This document shows, piece by piece, positions 36,075-46,134 of a stretch of DNA of 64,000 bases (the first letter of the stretch is position 1; every line of letters begins with the position of its first letter). The notes beneath the pieces were generated by a model, which made no database searches, was not told where the DNA came from, and saw only the letters and a program-made list of their open reading frames with translations. The translations under genes and the position numbers were made by a program. Source of the stretch: Sweltsa coloradensis (lineage: Eukaryota; Arthropoda; Insecta; Plecoptera; Chloroperlidae); contig JAMZAV010000792.1 in assembly GCA_024449915.1 (NCBI GenBank), positions 248,001 through 312,000 of the forward strand, written 5' to 3'.

Positions 36075-36360
36075 TTTTTGTTCTCCTTTGTAAATTAAAT
36101 TTTTAGCTGAATAGGATAAAATGTTCAATAAATAAATAAATTAATTTAAATAAATAGATAAAAAGATCAATAGATCAATTGATAAAAAGATAAATAGTCA
36201 AATAGATAAATAAATAAATAGATGAACAGATAAGTAGATAAATAAACATATAAATAGTTTAATAGATTAATAGATAAATAGAATAGATAAATAGATAAAC
36301 AACAAATCGATGTATAAATAGATAAATAAATACACAAATAAACAAAAACAAACAAACAAA
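36075..36360 (+). repeat. Family T tail merging into an AAAT/GATA microsatellite
   Basis: GTTCTCCTTTGTAAATTAAA, then AGCTGAATAGGATAAAATGT, then a long AATA/GATA tetranucleotide tract and AAAC repeats. A retroposon tail has apparently expanded into about 230 bp of microsatellite. Confidence 0.8.
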
Positions 36361-38515
36361 CAAAAATTTAAAACAACACAAAACAAACGCTATTCGTGTA
36401 AATCAACCACACCTACGAGAGTGTTCCCCGATTAATGAAATTGATAAATACGCTATTTAATTCGTAGAGATTCCCCGAGCAACAAAAGTAAACTGTAACA
36501 AAAGCAAGTGAGAAACCAATTAAAGATTTCGCTCAGACGGGAACTCTCTAGAAAGCCCGCCAAGTGATTTAACCGTTAACACAATTGAGAAAGCTCAAAG
36601 ACAGAACCTTTCACCTCGTGCACGCTTTCTAAACTTTCACACAAACCACTGAACCAGAAAACAATATTAAAAACTTCGGGTTGGCCTTATGCTCCGCATC
36701 GCCTTACTTTGAGACCAATAATATTGAAAAGTTTCGTCGGGGTGGATAAGAAGTTCTAATGGTTCTCGAGAAAGATTGGGATGAGAGTTGAGTACTAATA
36801 GGGAGATATAAAAGCCTTGTTCACTCAAGGACGCTATTGATTCTTAGAGGGCTAGAGATAAAACATCTATATCGACAGATAGATAGTCGCACTTCGCTTA
36901 GTTTACAGCTTACTAGTTTGTAGCTGAAAAGTCAACAATAACTCATTATTAACACATCACATCAAAAAGGTAAAATCATTAATCATATTTCCTATGTTAC
37001 CTTGTGTATTCAATGTCCAGTTAAAGTGGCAAGTAAATTTAACTGCCACATAACTTGTTATCAACATGGCAACCACCAATCAGAAACCTTGTAAATATTT
37101 ACTTGGAGGACTAACTGACATAAATTTTAACTAGACATTAAAATTTTGGACCTGAGTTCTCGAATGATGTATCCACGCATACAAAAACTTGAAAATAGAA
37201 CCAAACCTTACAAACACACAAAGGTAATGAGATCTAAAAAGGGGCCAAGCTCATCTACCCTTTCTCATTTGCGCATTCTTAATTCATAAGCGTACACTGC
37301 GCCGTAATGACATCATTGGAAAGCTTGGCAAAGATTGCATCTATTAATTTAAGCGTTATAGTTCATGCAAATTCAATTTTGCAAACTAATTTAAACGTAA
37401 TAGTAGTAGAAGTAGCCAGTAACTCGCATCCTTAAAGTGATGTTTACCATGTTTCAACGCATATTTTCACCCAGAAGGAATTTTCTTACCCCAATCAAAT
37501 TAGTCATGTGTTTTCATGTACCTAAATCCTCTCAATTATGACAGTTTGTAAGTTCATAACAATTTCATGATGGCAGGGTGATTCCTCGAAAACACCCCAA
37601 CTCTGCTTGCAATATTAGGTGCCTTGAGTGTTATAGCGCACCGCGGCTTGGCTGCGGCGCCCTAACGGGAACCTAGAGCAGAGTGCATATAATATTGGAT
37701 CGATATTTATTATTTCGTGTTCTAAAGTTATTTGCAAAGATATTCGATCGCGTTCTTTTAAGTTTGTATGTAAATATATAATATCAAAGGCTTTAGTTTT
37801 GAGATGCGTCATTTATAATTTTTATATCTGAAAAAAACAATACAAATAATACATATAATGTAATGAAATATATAAAATAATGTACCGACAACGTGCAATG
37901 TATTTTCTTGCATTAAAAATGGTTGGGATTGATTTGAAACGGTCGTGTTTACTGAGAAATGTGGTGCAGATCTAAATGCTTCCTCATGGCTACATTTTTA
38001 AATAGCAACTTTTGTTCCATATTTAGAACAGGTTAGTTCTACCTGCGTGGGCAGACATGATTCACAAAATAAACAGATCTCCAACTAGATTTGGCCGAGG
38101 TTCAACTATGTAAGCGTCAGGTGCGTACCTGGTATTCTCTGAAGCAGTTGCTACAACCGTCAGGTTGTGTCTGGGAGTATTAACGTTACGACCTGAAGGC
38201 GTCTGAACAAGTTGAGATAACTTTTATCTCCACCTTAATCACGTGACTCTTAGAGGGTCGCACTTGATCCGGTGATATCACTTTACCTTTCTCCGCGTTC
38301 AAGAGCGGCTTGAAATGAAATTGAAAGAATTTGATCCCGTTTCTTCATTGGATGTCTAGACAATTATGAAACGGGTGTACAAAAATGTTCAAAGGAAATA
38401 TGAGATACAAACATAGAACGATGAAAGCAAATAAACAGTGCCAGCAAAAAATTCTCTTAAAAGTTTTAGAAAATCACTAAAGGAACACGAAAGAAGTAAA
38501 TTTATAAGTTTTTCA
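36361..38515. other. Intron-like DNA with moderate complexity
   Basis: 36420-36960 and 38090-38300 are less AT-rich and may hold regulatory or old repeat sequence. I searched these for an upstream receptor exon (helices 1-2) and did not recognise one. Confidence 0.5.
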
Positions 38516-38652
38516 GTACTTGTTCATTATTTTCCGCCGAAAAGTAGGATAGTGGAGGGCCTGGGGGGCCAGCTGACCATGGCAACGTCTTTATGCTCTC
38601 CCTGGCCCCCCACTAACCTAGTTTTAGGGGGGTCCCGATAATGAACAAGTAC
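38516..38652. mobile_element. 137-bp MITE-like element with 15-bp perfect inverted ends
   Basis: GTACTTGTTCATTAT at 38516-38530 is perfectly mirrored at 38638-38652. Inside, GGGGGGCCAG and CTGGCCCCCC form a second inverted pair. No clear target-site duplication is seen. A 67-aa ORF (38438-38641) crosses it and is not trusted. Confidence 0.7.
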
Positions 38653-38869
38653 CCATTTCACAACATTCATAACACAACAACACAACAACACAAACAAACA
38701 ATTTAAACAACAACAATTAAAATTTGATTACACATATTACGGTAATTTCATATTCTAATGTGATAATAGTCTATCCCCTCCTCCCCCAATGAGAACGAGT
38801 AGTGACTAGCCTGCTTAGTGTCATAAGTTGTATCGCTGATTATAAACGTTCTTCAATTAATTTTAAGCC

Positions 38870-38960
38870 AAACGAGTGATACCCGCCAATGTTAAAACTG
38901 CGCGAAATTAGATGTTTTTATTACCTGAAGATCGTCACACCTCACGCGGTATTTGCGCAC
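38870..38960 (+). repeat. Fragment related to the 45424 inverted-repeat element
   Basis: TACCCGCCAATGTTAAAACT and GCGCGAAATTAGATGTTTTT resemble the left arm at 45431-45475. Only one arm is present. Confidence 0.4.
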
Positions 38961-39119
38961 AAAAAACACAGAAAAAACACACAACAATAAAACAAACAAC
39001 AAAATGAAACATAATGTTATAATGGGTTAATTTAGATTGGTAGGCCTACTTATAAAAATCTAGTATCTATGAGAAATATAACATTATTATAAGCCGACTT
39101 CCGATTTTCAACAAAACTT

Positions 39120-39310
39120 CAATTTTCACCCCCTTTAAAAGGGAGGGTCTATATCATAACCCCGAAAGTGCTTATCTCCAAAATTCGTTAAAACACACTT
39201 TCAGAGAATTGCACTTTTGGGAGATTGAACTTTCGTTGATCAACTATTCGGGGTTTTCAGCTTTCGGAGTTTTGAACTTTCGCGACACTGCACTTTCTGG
39301 AATTTGCACC
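39120..39310 (+). repeat. Degenerate tandem repeat of an ACTTTCGGAGNTTTG-type phrase
   Basis: Phrases such as CACTTTCAGAGAATTG, CACTTTTGGGAGATTG, AGCTTTCGGAGTTTTG and CACTTTCTGGAATTTG recur about every 20 bp across 39195-39310, preceded by CCCCCTTTAAAAGGGAGGG. A 70-aa ORF across it is not considered coding. Confidence 0.55.
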
Positions 39311-39967
39311 CTTCATCCCACATTACCAAAAGTAAAGCTCAGTATAACAGCACAGCTCCTGTGTTCGTGTGGGACAGCCTTTAAATCCCTGCCAACTAGA
39401 TGTCCTGCATTGTTGAAGTAACTAGCTATTACTCAGTAGAGTACATTCTGCGCGGGATAATATCATGTCAACATCAATCAATCACTAAATCACGTTCGCG
39501 TTAAAGTGATTACGTAAAACATGTAGTCCTGTCTAGTGATATTGTAGTGGTATCCATACCAATAATCTCACACCATTTTGAAAATAAATAGCTTTAAACA
39601 TAATCACATCACTGAATATACAAGACTCGTATTTCATTATTTGTCAACTTTACAACGTACTTCACAACAAAAACAAATCGTTTTACGTTGATTCCAGTTT
39701 AACTTCATCATCCCATATATAATGCAGTTCTCATCTTTATAAAGCAAAACAATTAGCTTTTTTTCTTTCACTTTCAAATGAATTCAGTTAATTTCATCTA
39801 TTATTTTGAGTTACCTTTTTCAACAGTTTGTAATAAAATGCGTTTACTGTGTTTTCTAACAGTTATACTCTTTATAATCAAACCGTTTAAAATGTTGTTG
39901 TATAATTAGGGTTTTTTTTCTGTGATAATCAATTTCTATAGCAAAACAAAATCAATTTGATGACCAT
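39311..39967. other. Intron directly upstream of the receptor exon
   Basis: AT-rich, T-rich towards 39910-39930, then the acceptor. No repeat named. Confidence 0.55.
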
Positions 39968-39986
39968 GTGATGTTGTGTTTCGCAG
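39968..39986 (+). promoter_or_regulatory. 3' splice acceptor of the receptor exon
   Basis: A weak pyrimidine stretch ending TGTTTCGCAG precedes the exon; AG is at 39985-39986. The reading frame stays open upstream to an ATG at 39968, but those residues (MMLCFA) do not look like receptor sequence, and conserved residues begin right after the AG. That supports an internal exon and not a start codon. Confidence 0.75.
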
Positions 39987-40167
39987 GCAAGGCTGTTCCC
40001 TTCGTCGAGCTGACTGTAGCGCATGCGTCCGTGCTGACTATCCTAGCCATCAGCTTCGAGCGCTACTACGCCATCTGTGAGCCGCTCAAGGCAGGCTACG
40101 TGTGCACCAAAGCCAGGGCCTTCTTGATCTGCCTGCTGGCCTGGACGTTCGCCGCCATCTTTACCAG
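39987..40167 (+). CDS. ETHR: Internal exon of a neuropeptide GPCR, ETHR-like (TM3-ICL2-TM4)
   Basis: The exon encodes 59 complete codons plus a split codon at each end. The peptide runs from KAVPFVELTVAHAS through SFERYYAICEPLKA to LLAWTFAAIFT. Seen directly: an ERY motif (Glu 40058, Arg 40061), the DRY variant ending helix 3; the loop-2 run AICEPLKAGYVCTKARA; and a helix-4 Trp at 40142-40144 matching position 4.50. The exon starts with GC; a T from the upstream exon would give Cys exactly 25 residues before the ERY Arg, as expected for the helix-3 disulfide Cys 3.25. It ends in AG, which could complete Ser, common after helix 4. Family knowledge: this loop wording is typical of arthropod ecdysis-triggering hormone receptors, Gq-coupled plasma-membrane receptors of the TRHR-like group that trigger ecdysis signalling. 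The exon is clearly richer in GC than its surroundings. A closely related TRHR/ETHR-type receptor is the main alternative. The rest of the gene is not recognised here. Confidence 0.83.
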
Positions 40168-40173
40168 GTGGGG
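40165..40173 (+). promoter_or_regulatory. 5' splice donor of the receptor exon
   Basis: CAG|GTGGGG, with GT at 40168-40169. The +3 to +6 positions (GGGG) depart from the usual RAGT, so the donor looks weak. A weak donor beside the stem-loop at 40195-40245 may matter for splice regulation. In known insect ETHR genes, two receptor forms arise by alternative 3' exons after this part of the protein. Confidence 0.7.
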
Positions 40174-40194
40174 ATAATTTCTGATAAGTTTATT

Positions 40195-40245
40195 TCAGCG
40201 TCGATAAAGAAGTTTCCCTCGTTGAAACTTCTTTATCGACTCTGA
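40195..40245 (+). other. Strong intronic stem-loop just after the donor
   Basis: The arm GTCGATAAAGAAGTTTC at 40200-40216 is perfectly complementary to 40224-40240, with a 7-nt loop (40217-40223). Allowing one mismatch (40199/40241), the stem grows to 22 positions, 40195-40245. It begins 27 nt inside the intron. It could be a remnant of a foldback insertion or a structure acting on donor choice; the sequence alone does not decide. It is too short for a typical animal pre-miRNA. Confidence 0.85.
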
Positions 40246-40411
40246 TTTACATGATGCACTCTAGGACTCATAGCACTTGTTCTGTGGCACCGGTTTACAA
40301 CACAGTAGAGTACAGTAGTACATAAGAGACAATATCTTTAATATTGAACTACCGTTAAGTGATAGCAAAATATTTTTTGAGTAAGGTGATTATAGAAAAT
40401 CTACTATTTAA

Positions 40412-41186
40412 CTAGGAAAACGCTTAAGTCCCGCCGCGTTGTTGGATGAGCGTAATTGGTGCATTGAGCTGCCATGTGTTATGAGGATTTTCTGTTGTTC
40501 TGTGACAAAATTATTACAAAGTCGATTTTTTTTTTTAAATTAAATTAAATTAAATAAAAAATTGACTTTATTTTTTAATTTTTTTTATGAATCGTAATTT
40601 TAAAAAAAGGAAAAATCGTAAAATTGCGATTTTCATAAGAAATAATTATTCGATTGCGCTCAAATTTCACAAGAATATATAATTCATAAAATTAAGGTTC
40701 TGTGAAAAATTCATTACAATAGGATAAAGCATGTAGGTGTTATAAGTCAAAGACTTGTTTAAAAAAAGAAAAAAACGTGTAAAATTTCGATTTTCATGAG
40801 AAATATTTTTCGATTGCGCTCAAATTTCACACAAATATCTTAATTCATAAAATTAAGGTTTTGTGAAAAAATCATTAAAATCAAATTAAGCATGTAGGTG
40901 TTATAAGTCGAAGAAATATTTAAAAATTGAAAAAATTCGTAAAATGGCGATTTTCATGAGAAATAATTTTTCGATTGCGCTCAAAAACGTGGCAGTTCTA
41001 AGTTCAAAGATTTCGAAGGACTCCATAAAATTTCATTGCAATTGGAGTATCGGTTTAGCTGGAAACGTGTTAACAAACACACAATAATACAAACAGAAAA
41101 AAAAGAAAGGAAAAAAAAAACATTCCGGATTTTTTTCTCCAGTGTAGTGAAATGGAATCTTCGCTTCGCTCGCTACGCTCATCCAA
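40412..41186 (-). mobile_element. Helitron/Helentron-like element, copy D, in the intron after the exon
   Basis: The CTAG end is at 40412-40415 (preceded by A on +, i.e. followed by T on -), and the TTGGATGAGCG end is at 41186. Three central units begin at GATTTTCATRAGAAAT near 40628, 40789 and 40949, a period of 160-161 bp. The GGATGAGCG-proximal tip has an extra CGCTACGCTCGCT-type duplication. It is non-coding, about 245 bp downstream of the receptor donor. Confidence 0.72.
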
Positions 41187-42969
41187 TTATTTAAAGCTAG
41201 ATAGTGTTTAAAAAAGTAGGAAGGTTTTGCGAAGAATAATCATGATTTTTATCGACTTTACTTCACTATATCATTAAGAGTATTTATAATTTGTTGTGAA
41301 AAATGAAGAAAACAACTTTCCAATAGATAGTTTACAGCTTCTATTTTCAAGTATAATGAATGATTTTATGCTAGCATTTAAAAAAAATTCACCCTAACAG
41401 ATATTAATTCTTAATTTTGCATCAAAATCACTCAATTTATAATGTCATACCAACATATACTGAATATTATATTTATTCTTGAGGTGAATTTGACCTTGGT
41501 AACGCAAGTAAGGTTTCTACCCAAAAATAAAAGACTTTTATAAACACATTAGATGCACTCAATAGAATGTTAATTTAAAACTTAGGGGAGAAATCCTTTC
41601 TAAAATTAAGAAAACCTTTTGATAAGACTGATATATAAGCTATTGTCTATACTAGATACACAGAACAAGTGCTTTGATTCGAACACCCTATTCAGACGGT
41701 TCAATGTTTTATTTAAAGGAAACATTTTATCTCAATCAGAATTTAAAAAGTAAAATAAAGTCTTTGTTGGAATTTAAGGAAAATAAAAAGAGTTGAACCC
41801 TTAAAAGGGAATGAATCTGTTCACCTCCGTATCGAGCATGTAGCTGCATGCTTTGATGTTGGCACACACACTTGTCCGAGTATTGGACATGACAATGTCG
41901 TTAAGGAAAATGCACGAACCTTTCACATTCAGTGTGGAATACAGATACTTTGAAGAGCGACGCGTAAAACCTAGAGAAATGAAACTAATTTATATTTTAA
42001 CTGGAATTCAATGTCTTTTTGAGACTTTTAATCAATCAATTTTAATTGGAAACGTGTTTTAAACGCTAAGTTTTAAATTATGTGGCTAAAATATATGCAA
42101 GTGGTATTATCTACGTTTGCGAACAGTTCAGGATTGAAGTATTTATATTAATGTTGTTGTAATATTAAGAAGAGTGAAATAAACGCATTACAAAAAATAC
42201 ATTCCAGTTTATATTGCCAACTTTTTATTGGCACCAAAACGATTTAAGGTACACAATTTCGTTATTTAAATTAAAAAAACAAATTATTAGTTTACATTTT
42301 AAACATAAATATATGTTCTTGCCACAGTGCTATAAACTCACTGAAATATACATCACAACATGTTATATATTCGATTCTAAAAGTAATTATATATCTCGTG
42401 ACTTTTGTTAAAAAATATGATCAACAACAAAATAATAAATCAAATACAGTTTTACAACAACAAATTGAGCAACCAGTGCAGAAGAGTGCTAATTCCAGTT
42501 TTCTTTACAGTGGTTCACAATATTTGATTTACAAACAATACTACGTTAATAATTTTAAGATTGATTGATGAAAAATGCAAAACTGTGAATAATCCATACA
42601 CATAAACTTATACTATCAAATAACATGTGCTAATCTCTACGCGCGAAAGCAGAGACTTGCTGTTAATGATTCTGAACGAATAGCGTACACACCGCCCTTA
42701 AAGCAATTCTGTATTCTGCACTGAAGGAGGACACCGCATGCTTTTGATGTTATTGATGTTGTATATGCACCGCTCACCGTTTGCGTTGTTTCACGGAATA
42801 CTGGGCACAAGCAGTCTGTTTAATGCAAACTAAAAGTAGTGTGCAAACAATTACACATACCTTGATTTTAACATTCACATATTATCTTCCATAAGAAAAA
42901 AAACACACATCAATTTACAATAGTTAATGGTCAAATGTTGTTCAAAATAGCATTTTCAGAATCACCGTC
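41187..42969. other. Intron-like AT-rich DNA downstream of Helitron-like copy D
   Basis: A 69-aa ORF at 41853-42062 has no receptor-like helix pattern. No downstream exon is recognised. Confidence 0.5.
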
Positions 42970-43090
42970 GAGCGCATAGCATTATGGGAGCAAGGCGGGT
43001 GTGTGAAGAACAACGTCCACCACAAAGTCACGCAGTTCACCACACAAGCAGAGTACTTAACCTCCTTTCTCACATAATGCATTGCGCGCG
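42970..43090. mobile_element. Foldback (MITE-like) element of about 120 bp
   Basis: GAGCGCATAGCATTATGGGA at the left is mirrored by CACATAATGCATTGCGCGC at the right, with further imperfect pairing of GTGTGTGAAGAAC against GTTCACCACAC. Related copies are at 33397 and 29235. Confidence 0.6.
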
Positions 43091-44394
43091 ATATAGGTGA
43101 TTCGAATATGTTTAAATCTATATTTTAACATTAAAGCTACTTAAAATCAAATAGCAACAAACAAAACTATTTATTTGAGGACTTATGAGATAAATCACAA
43201 AGCCGAAGCTCTTGAAGCAACCAAAGTGTAGTAATGTCTTCATGCCCAGTGTCACGTGATCATATGTGTTTATATTCCTACAGCACTTTGGTGACGTCAC
43301 TGCTATGTACTTTGTGAACCCACCCTCACAATGCACGTCCATGTAAACCCTGTCTGTCCACCACACATCTTGATGTTGTACAACTGCACTAGGCATGGTG
43401 AAACACTATGTATAAAACTACGGCATCGTCTTGTCGAAAACAAATCGCTGCCTTATACAGGTGTTTATTGAATAATATAGGGTTAAACGAGTTGATTCTT
43501 CATTCGTTTCATTCGAACAAAGAAATAATTTGGGCTGTGCCTAAACTGATATGGAAGTTGAAAACGAAGATCGGATGATACGTGCTTTACTATTTATATA
43601 ATTATCCGACTCGAAAGTCTACGCTCCTTTCGACCTCGACCCCGCTTCAAGTACGTACCCTAACCCCCCTTTTGCCCTTCCGGTCAACTAACTCAAAATT
43701 GTACGTCTCTTGGTGTGTTTATGTATGTTCACGATTGAATTTAACTGAATCTGTGACCCTGAAATAGGCTACAGAGCTCCACACGTTCCCTGCATTAGCC
43801 ATCCTGCACTATGGGCAGATAAATACATTACATTATTAATTATTATCGGACGGTGGACCCTCATCAACATCCGTTCATTACGTTCACCATACGAGATGAA
43901 TCAGCAGAAATAAGTCGAGTTAATTGTTGATACACACTGAAGTTTAGAGTCTGCAATAGTAGTGATTATTTTCTGAAACTCTTCCTGAAGCCAGTTTTTA
44001 TCAGATTGTTATCAGACTTTGCTCATAGCTTATGGTCATGTATATACAGTCTTCTATAGTAGCACAGTTTTTTTTTAAACAATCACAAAAAAACTAAATA
44101 AATTAAATGTATTTTTAGGATTTTGGATTTTTGTAAAATCATCAAAATTAATCAATTTCGAAATTTATTTGTGCGTAATGCTTAACAATGTTAAGTAATC
44201 TATGACTATAGAAGAGTGACCCTATCCTTTCTGACAATTATGCAAAATTGCATATCGATCGGATGACAACTTGAAGCAGGAATAGTTCCCAAAAAACCTT
44301 CAAATAGGTATAGTTGACTCTTAAGGGTGAAACGGTTCAACTTTAACTCGCTTCAGAAAGTATAAAATTTTAATTTTTATCGTGGGAAACCTGT
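43091..44394. other. Intron-like DNA
   Basis: A 92-aa minus ORF (43118-43396) has several Cys residues but no family pattern. Otherwise nothing. Confidence 0.45.
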
Positions 44395-44627
44395 TATAGG
44401 GTGCAATTAGCCCCTCTTCAGGTGAACTAGGTATGTGCGGATAGGAAATTGTGAAGGGATGTCCGAGGACTGTTTAAGAGGACTCAATCCCTTGCATTCG
44501 CCTTAACGACTGAGGAAAACCTCGGAAAAAACCTTCAGTCAGGATTGCCGGTCTCGACGGGATTCGAACCCGGGACCACCCGAATCAGAGTCGAGCGCTT
44601 AGCGCCCGAGCCAACACTGTCGGTGTA
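44395..44627 (-). repeat. tRNA-Gln-like SINE, near full-length
   Basis: On the minus strand a tRNA-like head carries GGCTCGGGCGCTAAGCGCTC (A-box region), GACTCTGATTCGG (close to a tRNA-Gln CTG anticodon arm) and GGGTTCGAATCCC (B box). The body follows: GGCAATCCTGACTGAAGG, TTCCGAGGTTTTCCTC and AAGGCGAATGCAAGGG. The acceptor stem is not complementary. The body matches those at 18462 and 48976. Confidence 0.75.
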
Positions 44628-45423
44628 TAAAGCTTTAAGGGGATATAGGACATGCGGTTTTAGCAAATTTCGGTTCGTTCAGCTGATTAGCATCAGAGTT
44701 GTTTGACATTTTGCACAAATGTCAGGGAAGTGGAACTGTAGGGTTCTGCAGGGGCACTTTTTTAAATATGGTTTGAGGTGAATAAAAAACGATTCGATAT
44801 CAACTAATGATCAAAAACCGTCAATTTGTGTAAGGTATAAATAAGAAAGAAAATGAACTTAAATGAGTTGGTTAGTAATATAGATGTATATGAATTGGGG
44901 TAGAAACATTTATGTAGCGATTATTTTACGTTCATTTTGATTTAGAAAAGCGGTCCCCTGATTATTATTTTAAAAAACGTGAAAATGAGGATTAATTTAT
45001 AACTTATCGATATATTTTAACAAATAATTAGATAATGGAACTAAAAATTTGTGTAATATACGTGTATGTATAACACCGAGAAGAGTTGGGTTACCTCTAC
45101 ATCAGCGTCTAGTCCAGTATTATCAAGGGAAGCGGGTACGAAGAAATGCAAGACAATAACATAAAGAATGTCTCTCATGGTGTATGAATTTACATTCCGG
45201 CATGGGGCTCGCTTTAAATCATTTGCATTATTTTCATGCCTGAAGGTCCCGAGTTGTCAACTTGAGAATACAGTACAGTCGGGCACAAAATAAAATATTA
45301 CTTTTCATAAGAAATACTTCAACCTACAGAGATAATTTTACTGTGCGACGATACAGTTCGTGCATCTTATGAATGTGCCACGATAAATGAAGTTTAAATA
45401 TTTATTAAATAAACGTAAATCGT
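44628..45423. other. AT-rich DNA between a SINE and the 370-bp inverted-repeat element
   Basis: TTAAGGGGA at 44635 and TCCCCTTAA at 45791-45799 are mirror images around this block and the next element; the match is only 9 bp and could be chance. Confidence 0.4.
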
Positions 45424-45793
45424 GGAAGGACTACCGCCAATTTTAAAACCACGCGAAATAACCTTATTTTAGTAATAACTCACATAACACTACACAAAAA
45501 CGAAAAAAGGATCCTAGGTCCCACGTGGTTTAGTTAGAACTATATCTGGCATAGAAACCTTTTTCAAATATTGTAACCAGCAACGATTTTAATCAAGGTT
45601 TAAATTAAATTAATGTATTCTGTAATTAAAAACGCTACTGATTACAATATTTGAATAATTTTTCATGCAATGTGTAGTTCTAACGAAACTACGTCAGACC
45701 TAGTAGCCCTTTTTCGATTTTACGTTACGGTTTGAGAGATATTACTAACATAAGGTTGTTTCGCGTGGCTTTAATATTGGTGGTGATCCTTCC
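45424..45793. mobile_element. 370-bp MITE-like element with long inverted arms
   Basis: GGAAGGACTACCGCCAAT at the left mirrors ATTGGTGGTGATCCTTCC at the right. The arms (about 150 bp each, to CAAATATTGTAA on the left and TTACAATATTTG on the right) remain alignable throughout, e.g. CCACGCGAAATAACCTTA mirrored by TAAGGTTGTTTCGCGTGG. No ORF and no obvious target duplication. Confidence 0.78.
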
Positions 45794-45938
45794 CCTTAAG
45801 CTATAAAAACTGATTTTCATAAACTCGCAGGAAATATTTCATAATTAGGTCATAACTAAGTAACCAACTTTAAAAAACAAGTCGTGCGCATTGAAAATAA
45901 AAAAAAATTTTAAAATATAAGTTCTAGTACGCATCACT

Positions 45939-46134
45939 CTTCTGTCCGTCCGTCTGTGCGTGTGTCACGTCTCGCGATAAAAACCGAACATGACGTCCGA
46001 TTGGCACGAGATATTTTGTTGGCATGATGACAAACAAAGATGATAGAGGATGTTTTACTGACCTTGGAAGCTGGGAGGAGTGGATAGTTTACCAGAAAGT
46101 TTCAACATTTATGACCAGGCACCTCCACCAAAAC
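45939..46134 (-). repeat. SINE family G, full-length copy
   Basis: On the minus strand it begins with GTTTTGGTGGAGGTGCCTGG and ends with GACACACGCACAGACGGACG. With 15118-15306 it defines the full unit. Confidence 0.75.

Noticed and set aside
39968..39986. Start codon for a short receptor at 39968 or 39971
   Set aside because: The upstream residues do not match receptors, an AG acceptor sits exactly where similarity begins, and helices 1 and 2 would be missing.
40195..40245. microRNA precursor
   Set aside because: Total length of about 51 nt with a 7-nt loop is too short for a usual animal precursor, and perfect pairing is atypical. Reported as a stem-loop only.
43118..43396. 92-aa minus ORF with several Cys residues
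   Set aside because: No repeated Cys spacing, signal peptide or known domain.
44635..45799. piggyBac-like element bounded by TTAAGGGGA and TCCCCTTAA
   Set aside because: Only 9 bp of terminal match, and a separate 370-bp inverted-repeat element explains the right side better.
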